From Lingula anatina (taxonomy: Eukaryota > Brachiopoda > Lingulata > Lingulida > Lingulidae): DNA of 38,186 bases. The number at the start of each line of letters is the position of its first letter. Within the stretch, counting starts at the first letter, position 1. Where the stretch lies: the NCBI RefSeq assembly GCF_001039355.2, contig NW_019775396.1, positions 146,627 through 184,812 on the forward strand, read 5' to 3'. The notes below the pieces were generated by a model. That model did no database searches. It worked only from the letters and a program-made list of their open reading frames with translations, and was not told the DNA's origin. Position numbers and translations under genes: made by a program. This document shows positions 10,440 through 21,785 of the stretch, piece by piece.

Positions 10440-10945
10440 TTTTGTGAAAAATACAAAAAAAAAAAAAAGAAATTGTAAGATAATCCTACAACTGTAAATT
10501 AGGTAACAGACAGCTAGTAGATAGCATTTTTCAATAGTTTTAACTGCCCCTCCTCCTTCATAAAAAATAACATTTTAAATTATTCAAAATCTTGAAAAAA
10601 TATTCATAATTTACTTTGGTATTTTTTAAATCCTAAACCTGACAATTGTACATTTATTTACATTATAGCTAACAGATAACATGAATAAACATAATTTTAA
10701 CCAAGATTTAACGAACTATGAAATTTGATAAATTACAATTTAACAATGATTATGAAGCATTTTGCTTTTTTCACCAATATTCTTTCTGAATATATAACAT
10801 ACAGAAAACGAGTCTACAAATGTTCTTTTTCCTTGACCTTTAAAATTGCACTTTAATCCCCTTGTATTGATTCAAAGGAAGGTGTATCAGTCCATTCAAC
10901 TTGAAATGCACACTGCTTTCACACCCAACTTTTCACTCATCCTGT
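10440..10945 (-). other. Probable 3' untranslated region of BLOC1S1 (convergent with PYM1)
   Basis: AT-rich and without supported exons. If the distal terminal exon (10946-10962) is used, this would be the BLOC1S1 3' untranslated region, ending near the PYM1 3' end. Minus-strand AATAAA words occur at plus 10653-10658 and 10393-10398. Confidence 0.45.
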
Positions 10946-10962
10946 CTATCTGTCACTCTCTC
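10946..10962 (-). CDS. BLOC1S1: BLOC1S1 distal terminal coding exon (candidate)
   Basis: A T-rich tract ending TTTATTTCAG is followed by GAGAGAGTGACAGATAG. Joined to the phase-1 end of exon 4 it encodes Gly-Glu-Ser-Asp-Arg and TAG. It retains the Gly that follows Tyr-Lys in the human protein, which supports it, but a five-codon exon cannot be proven from sequence alone. Confidence 0.5.
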
Positions 10963-13900
10963 CTGAAATAAATCAAAATTAAGATAAATATAGCGATTCT
11001 ATTTCATATTTCAAACAACATTTACTCTTTTGTGCGTATTTTCATCATAAAATTTCTCCATAAAATTTTCTTCCATAAAAAAAATTAATTTACAACACAT
11101 AGATTTTTTATAATAAAATTATACGACAATTGTTTTAATATTAAAATTAACACAGTTTCTATAGTGATAGCCCCATTCATACACTTTTTACAGAAGAATA
11201 GATCTGATTTTGTTTTCAAGGCAACCTGGTCAGTATATATATATACAACATCATACATTCTTTGATTATGGAAAACTACAGCAATCACATTAAAATCATT
11301 TTGGGGCTAAATATTACTGAAATATTACTTTAAGTTATGGCACTTATTTGCAAATTAGGCATTATTAATTTTTATTCAATTTGTTAATTTTGAAAATTAA
11401 ATTTGATTCGAAAAAATTAAAAGCTTAATTAGAATTTAGGAATATGAAGGCAAAACAACACAACATGCTTACATGTCTAAAAAGCAAGTAGATAAAAAGA
11501 GGGCATTTTTATCCTGAAATATTTATGCATTAAAAGCCCCCTCTACACTGGCGGCGTCCTTTCTGCTTCCTGTAGTACGTTTCCGTTTGAGAGTAAAAAA
11601 ATAATAATAATTTACATGCAATGCTTGTGCCTCCTTTTTACGACCACAGTGATGCCAGTTTCATCTACATCACAAAGGACATAGAAAGGACGCCGTCCAG
11701 TGTAAAGGGGGTTTAAGAAGCAGCAATTATTTATCAAGAAATAGCACATATTATAAGCTAGTCAACAATTCATGCACACAGTCAATCATGGTCCTACAAC
11801 AAATAATATCATGGCATGTGTCAAAACATAATTTACTATATGACATACATTATCCAAAAAGAGGATTGTGTTACTTCAGTTTTATTCTTCGATTATTCAT
11901 TGAGTTATAGCATTTTGTAAACATGTACATTTCTGATAATTAGCAACCACTTGAGGAATATGCTTTTTATTCAAACAAAAAAGAATATATGCAACTTACT
12001 GCTGCTTTTCAGCTACAATTGAAGAAAAAGAGAAAGAGAAAAATAATAAAAACACACAAAAATGCATGCACCAAACAACTACTCTAATTCATACAAAATA
12101 CCTTAGTTGTATTTGCTAGGGCTACAGTACTCACAACGACATTTTACCAGGAAACTCAGCTACAAGCACAAAGTTAATATATACTCATGGTAGCACAAGT
12201 GTTACATTTAACAAAGCTGTGAGATACAACTGCACATTTAAATGTGTGTTTAAAGAAATGTCTTTTTTCACAAAATATTATACTGGTGTTATGCTAATTC
12301 AATACAAGGCCAACAGTGAAAGATTATGCAAAAGATTAGGTGTTACAACAATGTGAATCTTGATATGTTTATATAAAATGTGTTCAATTAAGTATCAACT
12401 TCAAGCATGCAAAAAGCACTTAATGAAGATATACAATAAGTGTTAGAGTTTTTGCATAACAAAAAAGCTAGATTTTTTTTTTTTTTGAACACGTCCCTTT
12501 AATACCAAGTAAACCAATATTACCATCTATAAATCCTGGTTTTAGTTTAAAATTTCTTGTTTTAATCAATCTCTACTATATATTGGGACTGGTGAATTGC
12601 AATCTTCAGGGTAAAAATTAGAAACTACAAACTCTTAATGTGTTTTCACATATATCACAATTTCTCAACATATGGTATATCTTGGTTAATAAGGGAAAAT
12701 TCACTTTTTGCCATAATAAAGGGTCTAACACACATTGTATGCCATTAAAATGCATCCACATTCAAGTTCAACACAAAACACATGTTAACATTTCCTGACA
12801 AACATTTGTATCACATAAATGTTAAGGTGGATATTATTTCTCTCCATTTATACACAAAATAAAAGGACACTGAACACATATTATATACCATAGCCATACA
12901 ACACAACAATATGAAGTGCAACTTGACAGGCTCTTCAACAGATTTTCAGTGAGGTAGTGACACAAAGATTACCCTTTTTAAACACATTTTGAACCTTTCT
13001 GATCCCAAGGTTAAAAACCTACTGAAAATCCTGCAACATACACTGATACAAATGTACACTGACTTTATGAAGTTTTTACACATCAGAACTCACCTTTATA
13101 GGCATACTCCAGTGCACTTGATACTGTCCTCATATCAGTCTCTATGCTACGTGCCCAGTTCTCAACATCTCCAATTTCCTAGTTTAAATAATAACAAAAA
13201 AATGATAATAATAATAATGCTAACAAAATCAAAATCAAAAGGTTAGACATGTTAAAGTTTTCAACTTCATGCATTCATACTGCCTGAAATATATTATGCA
13301 TTTTAGAGGAAGTTTTTTTAACCCAACCTTTGCAAAATACAGAAATTTCAACTTAAATGTCTGATGTTTTTTTTTACAACCATTTTTGATATTCAACAGT
13401 ATGAAACCAAACTAACACATATATCAGATGCTGTTAAAATATATGGACACCAATGAGAACAAAAATAATGAGAGGAGGATCTAAATCTCCTTTTTGCCTG
13501 CATTGTAAATGGACATAAGACCATTATAGATTAATTGTGTTTGTTGTGACCTATCACTGCTAACACAATGAGGAGCAAAGCCTTCCAACAAGACACCATT
13601 GTGACACAATATGACACGGTCCTCTTACCTTGAGTGCTGTATTAAAATCCTCAACCAGTTTTAACCACTGCATGGTCTGCTTGGCAAACTGTCCTGCATT
13701 AATCTGCAGTATCTTGGTTTCTGTGTCCAGTTTCTTTTGGTTTACATATGCCTGGGCAACCCTAGGGATGAAAGGTAAACAGAAATATAGTTTTCAAATG
13801 GGTTCAATACTTGCAACTGCATTGATCATGACAACTACAATTGTTTTCATGATGACTTCTAACAAATTCCAAGTATCAAAAGTCAAAAGATATACCATTA

Positions 13901-14033
13901 TCGTTGCCAAGACATATTATACTGTAGCATTGGTTTTAACAAAATATGCTGTTTCCTATATTTAGTATGATTAACCCATGGGTGAAAGAAGTTAATCAGT
14001 TTAAAAATCCTGAAAATGTAACTTGCAATTCCC

Positions 14034-14115
<82 letters not shown>

Positions 14116-14768
14116 CACCATTTGAAAAAAATGATCAAAGTGAAGACTGAACATCCTGAAATCAGTCACAATCCTGTTAACTTCCACTCATGGACTAACT
14201 AAAAATGGTTTATTATGTTGTGGCAATAGTGACAGTATTCACATAAACATATCTGATCTATCATTAACCTTCTCTTACCCAGCATTTAAATGGTCAACAA
14301 GAGCATGTGTGAAGGCAGTTGCAGATTCATAGGCTTCTTTTCTCTTCTTTTCTGTAAAATCATGTATATAATGATAAAACAAGGTATAAGTAATGTATAT
14401 AAGCAATGGAAGATCCAGATTAGGCCTCCAAGCTATGAAGATAGCCATTTTACTTTCAAAACATATGAATACATATGACAACAAACAAGCAAAACTACAG
14501 TAGATAAAGCAACTATTTTATTTTACCCGCACAGTTCAATTTAACTTTTTCTTATATCTGCAACATGTGGTTAAGTATAAATAGGGATAAGGTGATATAA
14601 TTAAACTCAAGATGTAGGATCAGAAACCCCTAAAATATTCAGTGATTGCACTGAGCTCCAAGCCCAAGGTCGAAACTCGGGTCACTCTAGCTGTCTGATT
14701 CACTCACCTTGTTCTTCTTTTCTGGCTTGTTGCCGAGCTTGGTGCTCTCTCAGCAGACTTGAGAGCAT
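10946..14768 (-). CDS. BLOC1S1: BLOC-1 subunit 1 (GCN5L1), four core exons plus alternative terminal exons
   Basis: Core exons on the minus strand are 14768-14708 (MLSSLLREHQARQQARKEEQ), 14351-14279 (KKRKEAYESATAFTHALVDH), 13761-13629 (VAQAYVNQKKLD ... FAKQTMQWLKLVEDFNTALK) and 13178-13094 (EIGDVENWARSIETDMRTVS ... EYAYK). All join in phase at GT/AG sites and cover almost the whole 125-residue human protein. It is a small helical, coiled-coil subunit shared by BLOC-1 (biogenesis of lysosome-related organelles) and BORC (lysosome positioning), and as GCN5L1 is linked to mitochondrial protein acetylation. The last codons are ambiguous. Exon 4 can splice to 10962-10946 (GESDR, stop), which keeps the usual YKG. 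Alternatively it can enter 12012-11996 (AEKQQ, stop), or use 12012-12000 as a 13-nt micro-exon before the distal exon (AEKQQRE, stop). The distal form is preferred as the default. Confidence 0.93.
11534..11713. mobile_element. MITE with AGCCCCCTYTACACTGG inverted ends
   Basis: The left end AGCCCCCTCTACACTGG and following CGGCGTCCTTTCT are matched in reverse complement by AGAAAGGACGCCGT and CCAGTGTAAAGGGGG at the right end. TTAA-like sequence adjoins both ends. It has no ORF. A fragment of the same family lies at 19535-19600. It sits between the two candidate BLOC1S1 terminal exons. Confidence 0.8.
11996..12012 (-). CDS. BLOC1S1: BLOC1S1 proximal terminal exon, or 13-nt micro-exon (12000-12012)
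   Basis: On the minus strand a very strong pyrimidine tract (TTTTTCTCTTTCTCTTTTTC) and TTGTAG precede CTGAAAAGCAGCAGTAA. Read through, this adds Ala-Glu-Lys-Gln-Gln and stops. The same bases also contain a perfect donor: CTGAAAAGCAGCA followed by GTAAGT, which would make a 13-nt internal exon spliced on to 10962. If it is terminal, an AATAAA about 25 bases after the stop (plus 11966-11971) could end the transcript. Confidence 0.5.
12013..13093. other. BLOC1S1 intron 4, AT-rich
   Basis: No coding sequence is seen. The right end (from 12889) is the part duplicated at 1-205. There is a T-run at about 12473-12486. No inverted-repeat element was recognised. Confidence 0.6.
12889..13490. repeat. 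Partner copy of the 1-602 duplication
   Basis: This is the copy in its proper gene context (BLOC1S1 intron 4, exon 4 and intron 3). It matches 1-602 without gaps at about 98.7% identity. Beyond 13490 the gene continues normally, whereas the other copy stops at N602. Confidence 0.93.
14039..14112. repeat. (AT)n microsatellite in BLOC1S1 intron 2
   Basis: About 37 AT units lie between exons 2 and 3. Unlike the array at 820-887 it lacks inverted flanks. Confidence 0.95.
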
Positions 14769-15142
14769 CCTGCAGAAGTCAAATGAGTCTGTTGGTGATT
14801 TATCTTACTGAAAATTATCGCATAGCTGAGTGATTAAACAACCAAAGGTGCGCCTTCTGTAGAAAGCTGCTATTACGGAAGTGCCTTGGAACACCTCTAA
14901 TAGGCTCATGCGCCTAAAAAATAAATCTAAAATTCGAGATACCCTTACAAATAAATCATGGCGTATATGCTTTTATTAAAACAGTTGATACTTTGATAAG
15001 AAATAATATTGCATTATTACACACCTCACATATGTTATAATATTTTTTTCGTTGTTTGCTCTGCTTTAATCTTATATTACTCCGCAGCGAAAAATCACGT
15101 ACGATCTCGCGCACACCTTTAACGAGATTACAAGCACCGACT
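14769..15142. promoter_or_regulatory. Shared upstream region of BLOC1S1 (-) and the integrin alpha gene (+)
   Basis: The two start codons are 375 bases apart in opposite directions, so both promoters must lie in or overlap this interval. It contains an ETS/GABP-type site ACGGAAGTG (14875-14883), common in TATA-less promoters, and TCTCGCG (15105-15111) near the integrin start. The function is inferred from layout and short motifs. Confidence 0.6.
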
Positions 15143-15333
15143 ATGGCCGCGTACACACAACTTTTGTATATACTTTTAAAGATAATTTGCTTCTCACCAG
15201 GACTCTACGCATTTAATCTCTTTACAAAGCTACCAATAGTGAAAAATGGACCTGTGGATTCATATTTTGGATTTTCTGTCGAACAGCATCAGATGAATAA
15301 TAGCGGGGATGTCACTCGACTGGACGAGAATCT
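15143..15333 (+). CDS. First coding exon of an integrin alpha subunit (partial gene)
   Basis: The exon encodes 63 residues plus two bases and ends at GAGAATCT before a perfect donor GTAAGT (15334-15339). MAAYTQLLYILLKIICFSPG followed by LYA is a classic signal peptide, and FNLFTKLPIVKNGPVDSYFG then FSVEQH is the start of the mature protein. This is the beginning of the first beta-propeller blade, with the FNL...GP..SYFGFSV pattern typical of integrin alpha chains, and closest in pattern to RGD- or laminin-binding and insect PS types. Integrin alpha chains pair with a beta chain as transmembrane adhesion receptors. The propeller continues in exons beyond the window; I found no second exon in the following 22.8 kb. 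ATG 15143 is chosen because the signal peptide begins there and cleavage falls before FNL; an upstream in-frame ATG at 15056 would put 29 charged residues in front. The subclass is unresolved. Confidence 0.88.
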
Positions 15334-16378
15334 GTAAGTACCGATGTTTGTGTGTGAACTCAGCGGGTCTTTGAGAGCAGACACATGTGAAAACCGGCTC
15401 GATTTTATAGTTTATAGATACACAGTTGAGATTGATACAGTGACCTGTTAAGCTTGATATGAGATAAACATCCTGTGCAGATGGACTTTTAGGTTTATTT
15501 TAATTTCTTGTATCTCCTAGGATGTTGTATTAGTGGATCCTAATATTATGTGTGTGTGCTGTGTGTAATACCCCCAGCCCAGCTTGCCTCACCTCATTAA
15601 GTGTGTTATTTTAGTACCTCTGCAAGGTACATGTGAAGTAAGTTCATTTAAAAGCCCTGTCCTTGTTCAAAATATTGCATTAACCATGCCAAATAGAATA
15701 TTGAAATTATACTGAAATATATGACACCCCTGAAGTATCAACTTCATGACCTCGTTTGTTTTGTCACATGTATTATAAAAAGAGAAAAAACAAGACCAAA
15801 CAGTCATAAAGGTTGTCACATTTTTTGAAGCAGGTGCCATGCTTCATCTGGCTATGACATAATGTCAGTCAATCAATTTCAATTTTAAGGATAATGAAAT
15901 GCACTGTTATTGCTATGAACAAAAGTGTTTGAATACAATCTGAAAACTATACTTTGTGATAGCCCTTATTCATTTTGTCCATCTGCTACCTTTTGATATA
16001 TATATTACATAGTTGATGAATGAAGCTAGTCATAGTGTCTACTAGTTCATACAATCAGTCTTGGTGGCTGTCTTCATTAATAAGGCCATTTAATTTATTT
16101 ATTATTATTACTTTTTTTTTTTTTTTTTGAAATAAAAGAGAAAAAAGACAAAAAAGCAAAGATTAATGAAAGTTTGTTTAGACTCATTGAACACATCTAC
16201 TAGTAGATGCAAACACTTGCTGGCATAGAATGAGGACACGAATATTAAATTAATTTAGCTGGTGATTTATATAATTTTGACCAATTAGTGTAGGTGTCAA
16301 TGTGACACTGCATAATTACTTCAAAGCATACAGTTACTGTTAACACATTAGATAGCCAGGGATTGTTAAAACAATTTT

Positions 16379-16719
16379 AAGAAAAATGCATTTTTTTTAA
16401 TGCGTTTATTCACTCAAAGAAAAAAAAAAGAAAATATACATATATAATGAAATATTTAAACAGATAATCAAAGATTGAATGCATGTAAAACAATGCTGAT
16501 GATAATTACGGTAAATAAATACTAATAGATAAATAAAAAGAGCGTAAATATATAGAAATACTCTCACTCACTCATCCATCCATGCATACTACGCGTGAGC
16601 TACATATCAGCAACTATAACATATTTAATGAAATGTTTAGACAGATAATCAAAGATTATCAGAAAAATGCATTTATAAATCATGGATACAGATTCCATCC
16701 TTCTAAGGATGGAATCTGT
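16379..16719. repeat. Degenerate direct repeat with a 15-bp hairpin
   Basis: AATGAAATATTTAAACAGAT at about 16447, followed by AATCAAAGATT, recurs near 16626 as AATGAAATGTTTAGACAGAT with the same continuation. GAAAAATGCATTT occurs near both copies. At 16688-16719, ACAGATTCCATCCTT is followed after two bases by its exact reverse complement, a 15-bp-stem hairpin. This may be an old diverged element. Confidence 0.6.
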
Positions 16720-18120
16720 CCTAAAAGGAAGACCAGAAATCTATTGTTTATATTGTATAAAATGTGTGGAGATGAAGGTTGTTCAAAGAAAAGAGGTTTT
16801 CCCTTTCCCCAGCATTATCTGTTCCTACTCCTGTATTATCAGTGTCCAAAGATAAAAATGCAAACCCATCTGAGTGTAGGTTTCAATTTATCTGAATTTT
16901 ATTTATTTCCCTCCCTCGTTATTTGAACCTGCAAAATATTTTCATCAACACTTATTTGATTGTTAATATACAAGAAATATGAAAACTTTCTTCACCAATT
17001 TTTTTGATGAAAGGAAGAAAAGTAACTGAAATCTTAACAGTTTTAACTGAATTCAGGTCTACTAATATTTCTAAAACAATTTTCATAAGATTTTGATTCT
17101 TGGCAGAGGTCTGCCCTCTTGAAGTGCTGTCTAGTTAGCTATGGGTTTCTAAGTAGTTCCAGTTAACATAACACTAGTATGCTGAACATATGCAGTGCCT
17201 GGAAAGTATGCTTCTGCACTGGTTCTAATGTAACAGACTCAAGGCAAGGCTAAGGAGATAACCTCTGATATTTACTGTGTGTTTTCTGGGCTGCCCTTTT
17301 GGCAAGCTCAAGTTGTTGTACACTGTTTGATAACACAGTTGGGTAGAGATTTGAGGCAGGATAAAATATATGTGTTTTACAAGTCCAGCAGTTCCACAGT
17401 ATTTTTACAAGCCTTGTTTGTTGTATATTCAGCAATGTTGTAATGATATCATGTGTGGCAGAGTCTCAAAATTTTTCTAGAGACAGCTGTAAGTCGTATT
17501 CACATTAAAGATAAGTCAGACTCATTCACAGAATTTTCACAAGAATTGCGAGCAGCTAAGAAACCAGCTTGCTGTATGTTCAATGATGTGTCCTATTTGA
17601 CTTCGTTTTGGTTCTTTGTTCTGTTAGGGTGATTAGAATGATGAAATCTGTACCAAACCTTATCTGTAGGTCATAAATTCTAGATCTATATAAATGTCAG
17701 TTTTGAATTGCTATCATGATAATTATGCAGTGAAATCTGCAGATATAAAGCAGTGTATTTAGCTTGAAGGCCTGTAGAAAAGAAGGGTTGTGCCAGTGAT
17801 TTCAACCTTTCTTTATTGTTAACCTGACCACAAACCATAGAGTAACTCAAAAGACTGTGCATGAAATTAGGCAAGTTTTTTTTTTTTCGTTATGTCACTC
17901 ACATGTGGTTTACATTATATAGCATTGCACTAAGGAGTGTCTTGAGTATGTTCTCCCGACCAACTTGGGACAGGTTAACTTAATATGCACATCTTTCCTT
18001 GTGATTATGTTTTTCTAATCATCAGAGATCAAATTATTAGCACTAAGATATGACATTGTAGAGAAAGTCTGCTTTGCCTGACTATGAGATTTTATTCCTT
18101 CTTTCAGCATTTCCTCCCCC

Positions 18121-18123
<3 letters not shown>

Positions 18124-18158
<35 letters not shown>
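18124..18158. repeat. (CT)n microsatellite
   Basis: About 17 CT units lie in the integrin intron. Confidence 0.95.
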
Positions 18159-18161
<3 letters not shown>

Positions 18162-18831
18162 AACAATTCAGTGGTAAATATCAGTGTTGCCATATCTCTT
18201 AGCACAGGAAATATCAAGGAGGCTGACCCTAAAATAGTTGGTAGGCAGCGGATGTGTTGTCAGTTTTTCAAATGCAGCAAATATTTTGCAGCTCGACCCG
18301 GGTATTCTAGGTGGAAAAAAAGGTCAGGTAAGGTCAACTGGTGGAGATTCCAGTAACTAAAGATTTCCTTCAGCACTGAGCAGCCCTCAGTGCTGTTCAT
18401 CAACTTGTACATCTGTCACGTTGAGAAGAGCAGAGTTTGTAAGATGTAAGAAAAAAAACTTCTTTAATGAGTTTTACATACCAAGTGCACAGGACTTATA
18501 GAATGGCTTCTTGAATGTGGTTACGGTGGAGTTGAAAATTGTTTGAGAATAAAATTAAAGTTGTTTTGTTTCATAGTGAGAGGTAATCCTATTTTTTTAT
18601 TATTACTTTTTATAAAATATATGAAATGTGGAATGGGAAACAAAGAAGATGCTATCTATTTCATCTTGCACGAACTAGTGCACTTCAGTACAACTTGTAA
18701 TGTATATTCCAATGATAAGATTGAATGTTTTCCCCGAGCAGTCATAAAACTTCCTTCTCATCATACTTATCAGTATTGACTGCATTATATACATAAACCA
18801 TTCAGTTGCCTGTCATATGAAAGATATCTTT

Positions 18832-19020
18832 GGAAAACCCAAAACATGCTGTAAAGTACAGATGAATGGCATTCAGAAACCTGTTTTTGTGTAAATGATA
18901 TGGAATGCCCAAAATATGCTGTAGGTGAAGGGCCTACAAAAGCTTGGTTTTGTACATGAAATATATTTATGGAATACCAAAAACATATTGTACAAGTACA
19001 GATATAAAGTAGCCGAAAAC
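18832..19020. repeat. Degenerate tandem repeat, period about 70 bp, three units
   Basis: Units begin at about 18832 (GGAAAACCCAAAACATGCTG), 18902 (GGAATGCCCAAAATATGCTG) and 18971 (GGAATACCAAAAACATATTG), so spacing is 70 and 69 bases. Between them, words such as GTACAGAT and a Phe-rich CTGTTTTTGTG/TTGGTTTTGTA segment also recur. The divergence suggests an old minisatellite. Confidence 0.7.
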
Positions 19021-19324
19021 ATAGTTTCATGTTAAAAGGCCCCACATTTACCATTACAAGACATAGGGTTTAAAATTACCCAGTGTTTACTCAGTGGAGA
19101 GCAGAGAATCTGGGTTTAGTTTTGTCAAGTGGACTGTGAGAGGTGTGTGTCAGTACAGCAGCACCTGGTGTGGTTATAGTCACCCTGTGTATCAGATGTT
19201 ATGGGGGAATCTCCTCAGTTAGTTCTCCACCATAAGATGTGAGTTTTGATTAAGCGCTGAACTTCAGGGTATCATGTTGCACTACATACTTGGGATGTGT
19301 TTTGAAAATATGCGTGTGTATGTC

Positions 19325-19350
19325 TGTGTGTGTGTGTGTGTGTGTGTGTG
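19325..19350. repeat. (GT)n microsatellite
   Basis: About 13 GT units lie in the integrin intron, with other GTGT-rich sequence at 19440-19520. Confidence 0.95.
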
Positions 19351-19534
19351 ATATCACTCAGGTATTATTGGGAAAGCACTGCAGTTATGCACCTGCCATT
19401 ATATATGAGTTTCTAGTTACCTGTGAATCTCAGGGTGGGTTGCAGTGTACACTGGGGTATGTCTGTGTAGTCTGTGTAGTGACCAGTATGTACAGTGTGT
19501 CTGTGTAGTACTAGGTGTGTTGCTTTGTGGTTAA

Positions 19535-19600
19535 GCCCCCTTTACACTGGAAGGTGTCCTTTGTGCATCCCTTAGTACAGCCCCGCTTGAGAGTATATTA
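19535..19600. mobile_element. Solo end of the AGCCCCCTTTACACTGG MITE family
   Basis: TTAAGCCCCCTTTACACTGG (19531-19550), GTGTCCTTTGTGC and GCTTGAGAGT match the left half of the element at 11534-11713 in the same order. No matching inverted end is found downstream, so this copy is truncated. Confidence 0.7.
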
Positions 19601-19842
19601 TACTAGCCTAGTGCCCAGTGGCAGTCTACTGGTCAGTTATCTCCTGGCCAATGGCAAACACTGCTGACTGATACTGAACATTCTAACTTTACTTTACCAT
19701 GTATATATCTAGTAGTAGTTGTCCGGAATAATCAATTACTAGGCTATCTAGGAATTGATATGGTTTTGGTAGCCAGTATTTGCACATCTGTGATGGTATT
19801 CTGGTCATAAATCATTCTGCAATAAAACAGTTTTAGTGTGTA

Positions 19843-19844
19843 TA

Positions 19845-19907
<63 letters not shown>

Positions 19908-19909
19908 GC
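19843..19909. repeat. Compound (TG)n(AG)n microsatellite
   Basis: About 20 TG units switch directly to about 11 AG units. Confidence 0.95.
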
Positions 19910-21785
19910 GCCCATTTATTTGCTCTAGCTATTTCTCTCACTCAAGTGCTCCATAAGAACTACAAACTTTTAACCCTAGATAAGACAAGCTTGCAGTTAT
20001 TGTAAATCAAGTAGACTTAATATCACCATTTACCAACTGTCTTTGACCACTAGAAGGTTGGTTGTCATGACTACTTGTAAATATCTCTTAGGTATATAGG
20101 TTATACAGTACTTGTATTTTCTACTGGGTGTTCTTAAGTCTTGACACAACATGAAATATCTAGATAGATTCATGATTTTGTTTTCTGCCCTGCATATTTA
20201 ACATTTATTGTTTGTATAAAGTTCATTTTTACATATTGTTTCATTTAATCTACTAGTAATATATTTGTTTATTGATGTGCCCATGAAATGATATATTGTA
20301 AAAAGGTAGAGCATTGTATAGAGGGTAAGATGTGCACGTGGAACTAACCATACATATACACATATAGATATCTGTGAAATGATCACTTCTAACAACCAAA
20401 GATAAGCCGGCAATTGAACCTGGGGTCAGAAAGTGAGCTCAAGCACAGGTGTAACACGACCTGGTTAATATGGCAGACCAATGCATCTCCTCTCACCTGA
20501 ACTAATTGATATACCATACCTGAGATACTATCTATGTACCAAGGCAGGCTGATATCTATGGAACAGTTCACTTGGAATATTTCTGTTTTGTACCTGAGCC
20601 TAAAACAGATTCATTAGGGCTTCATGCGGTGAAAGATATGTTGATTGCACATTTCCAGCAGAGTTCACAGCATGTTGTCTAGTAATATGTGTTGACTGAT
20701 TGCAATCAGCTGTCATCATTCTTGTTATGTAGCATACCAGTACATCACAGTTAAGGCTGTTTCTTTTTCACTTATTTTTTTTTCTCTATTATGAATATTT
20801 TTAATGTTGTTACTGATCTCAAAACTTATAGGTATCTTGGCCTTGGTAACAAATGAATGATTGTAATCGGTTGGCGGCTGATTGCCTTACCTCACACTGT
20901 GTATCCACCAGACCATGTAATGCATTCAACTCTGGTGGTGAAGAATTCAGTTCTGGCTAGGGTGAATAAAACGAAGTCACGCAGTTAGAGCCTAGTATTT
21001 ACCTATAGATTGCTGTTATTGTATGAATTATGCCTGATTACAACACTGGGCTCTAAGTAGACTTTATTATAGAGTGGCACTGGGAGTTGAAGCTAAAGAC
21101 CTCAAAAGAAAGTTGGTATATTACAGGTAATTGTCCATTTCTACTCGGTGAGTTCATTGTGAGAGATTTAAAAGGTCCAGGTGGAAGTATACCCAGCTAA
21201 TACACTTTATCCATCTCACTGGATTTATATACTCTCACTACAGTAGGAAGTTTACGCTTACACTGGATTTCAGACTTTACGAAAGGCCAAAATATCTGTC
21301 AGACATTCGGTCTGACAAGCCTGAAAATTTTGTCAGACCGAAACAAAATCTGTCAGACCGAAGTAAAAAAATAGAAATATAAACCATTATTTGTGTTTTC
21401 ATGTGTATTTTATAATGTTTAAATCATTGACATTAAATCAAATATTAATTTTTTGATATATATTTATTTGTAGAAAAGTAAAATAAGAAAGAAAAGCAAA
21501 CAAAAAAAAAACAACAACAAAAAATAGGCAAAAAATTACTTGTATAACAAGTTTTTTTATTTAATGAAAAAGACGCTGTGGAATGACACAAGGACTAAAA
21601 GCATTACAAGTATGAAGAATGTGTAGCTAGTAATATCAAATGTATGTCCATAAAAACGTCTGTTAATCAAATAACCATTTCACACGTTGTTTTTGGCAAT
21701 AACATATGCATTTTGAAACAGCACAGTAAGACAGTCTCTTTCATCCAATTGAAGCTTTGACAGAGACTGTCCAGTCCGAGTCTAA

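Noticed and set aside
14641-14700. GTTTCGACC-like B-box next to BLOC1S1 exon 1
   Set aside because: Isolated short match with no tRNA fold or second promoter element.
15056-15142. Upstream in-frame ATG extending the integrin exon by 29 residues
   Set aside because: It would bury the signal peptide behind charged residues; integrin alpha precursors begin with the signal peptide.
20401-20480. tRNA-like B-box (GGTTCAATTGC on the minus strand)
   Set aside because: There is no matching A-box, cloverleaf or anticodon arm. It might be a decayed SINE fragment but cannot be supported.
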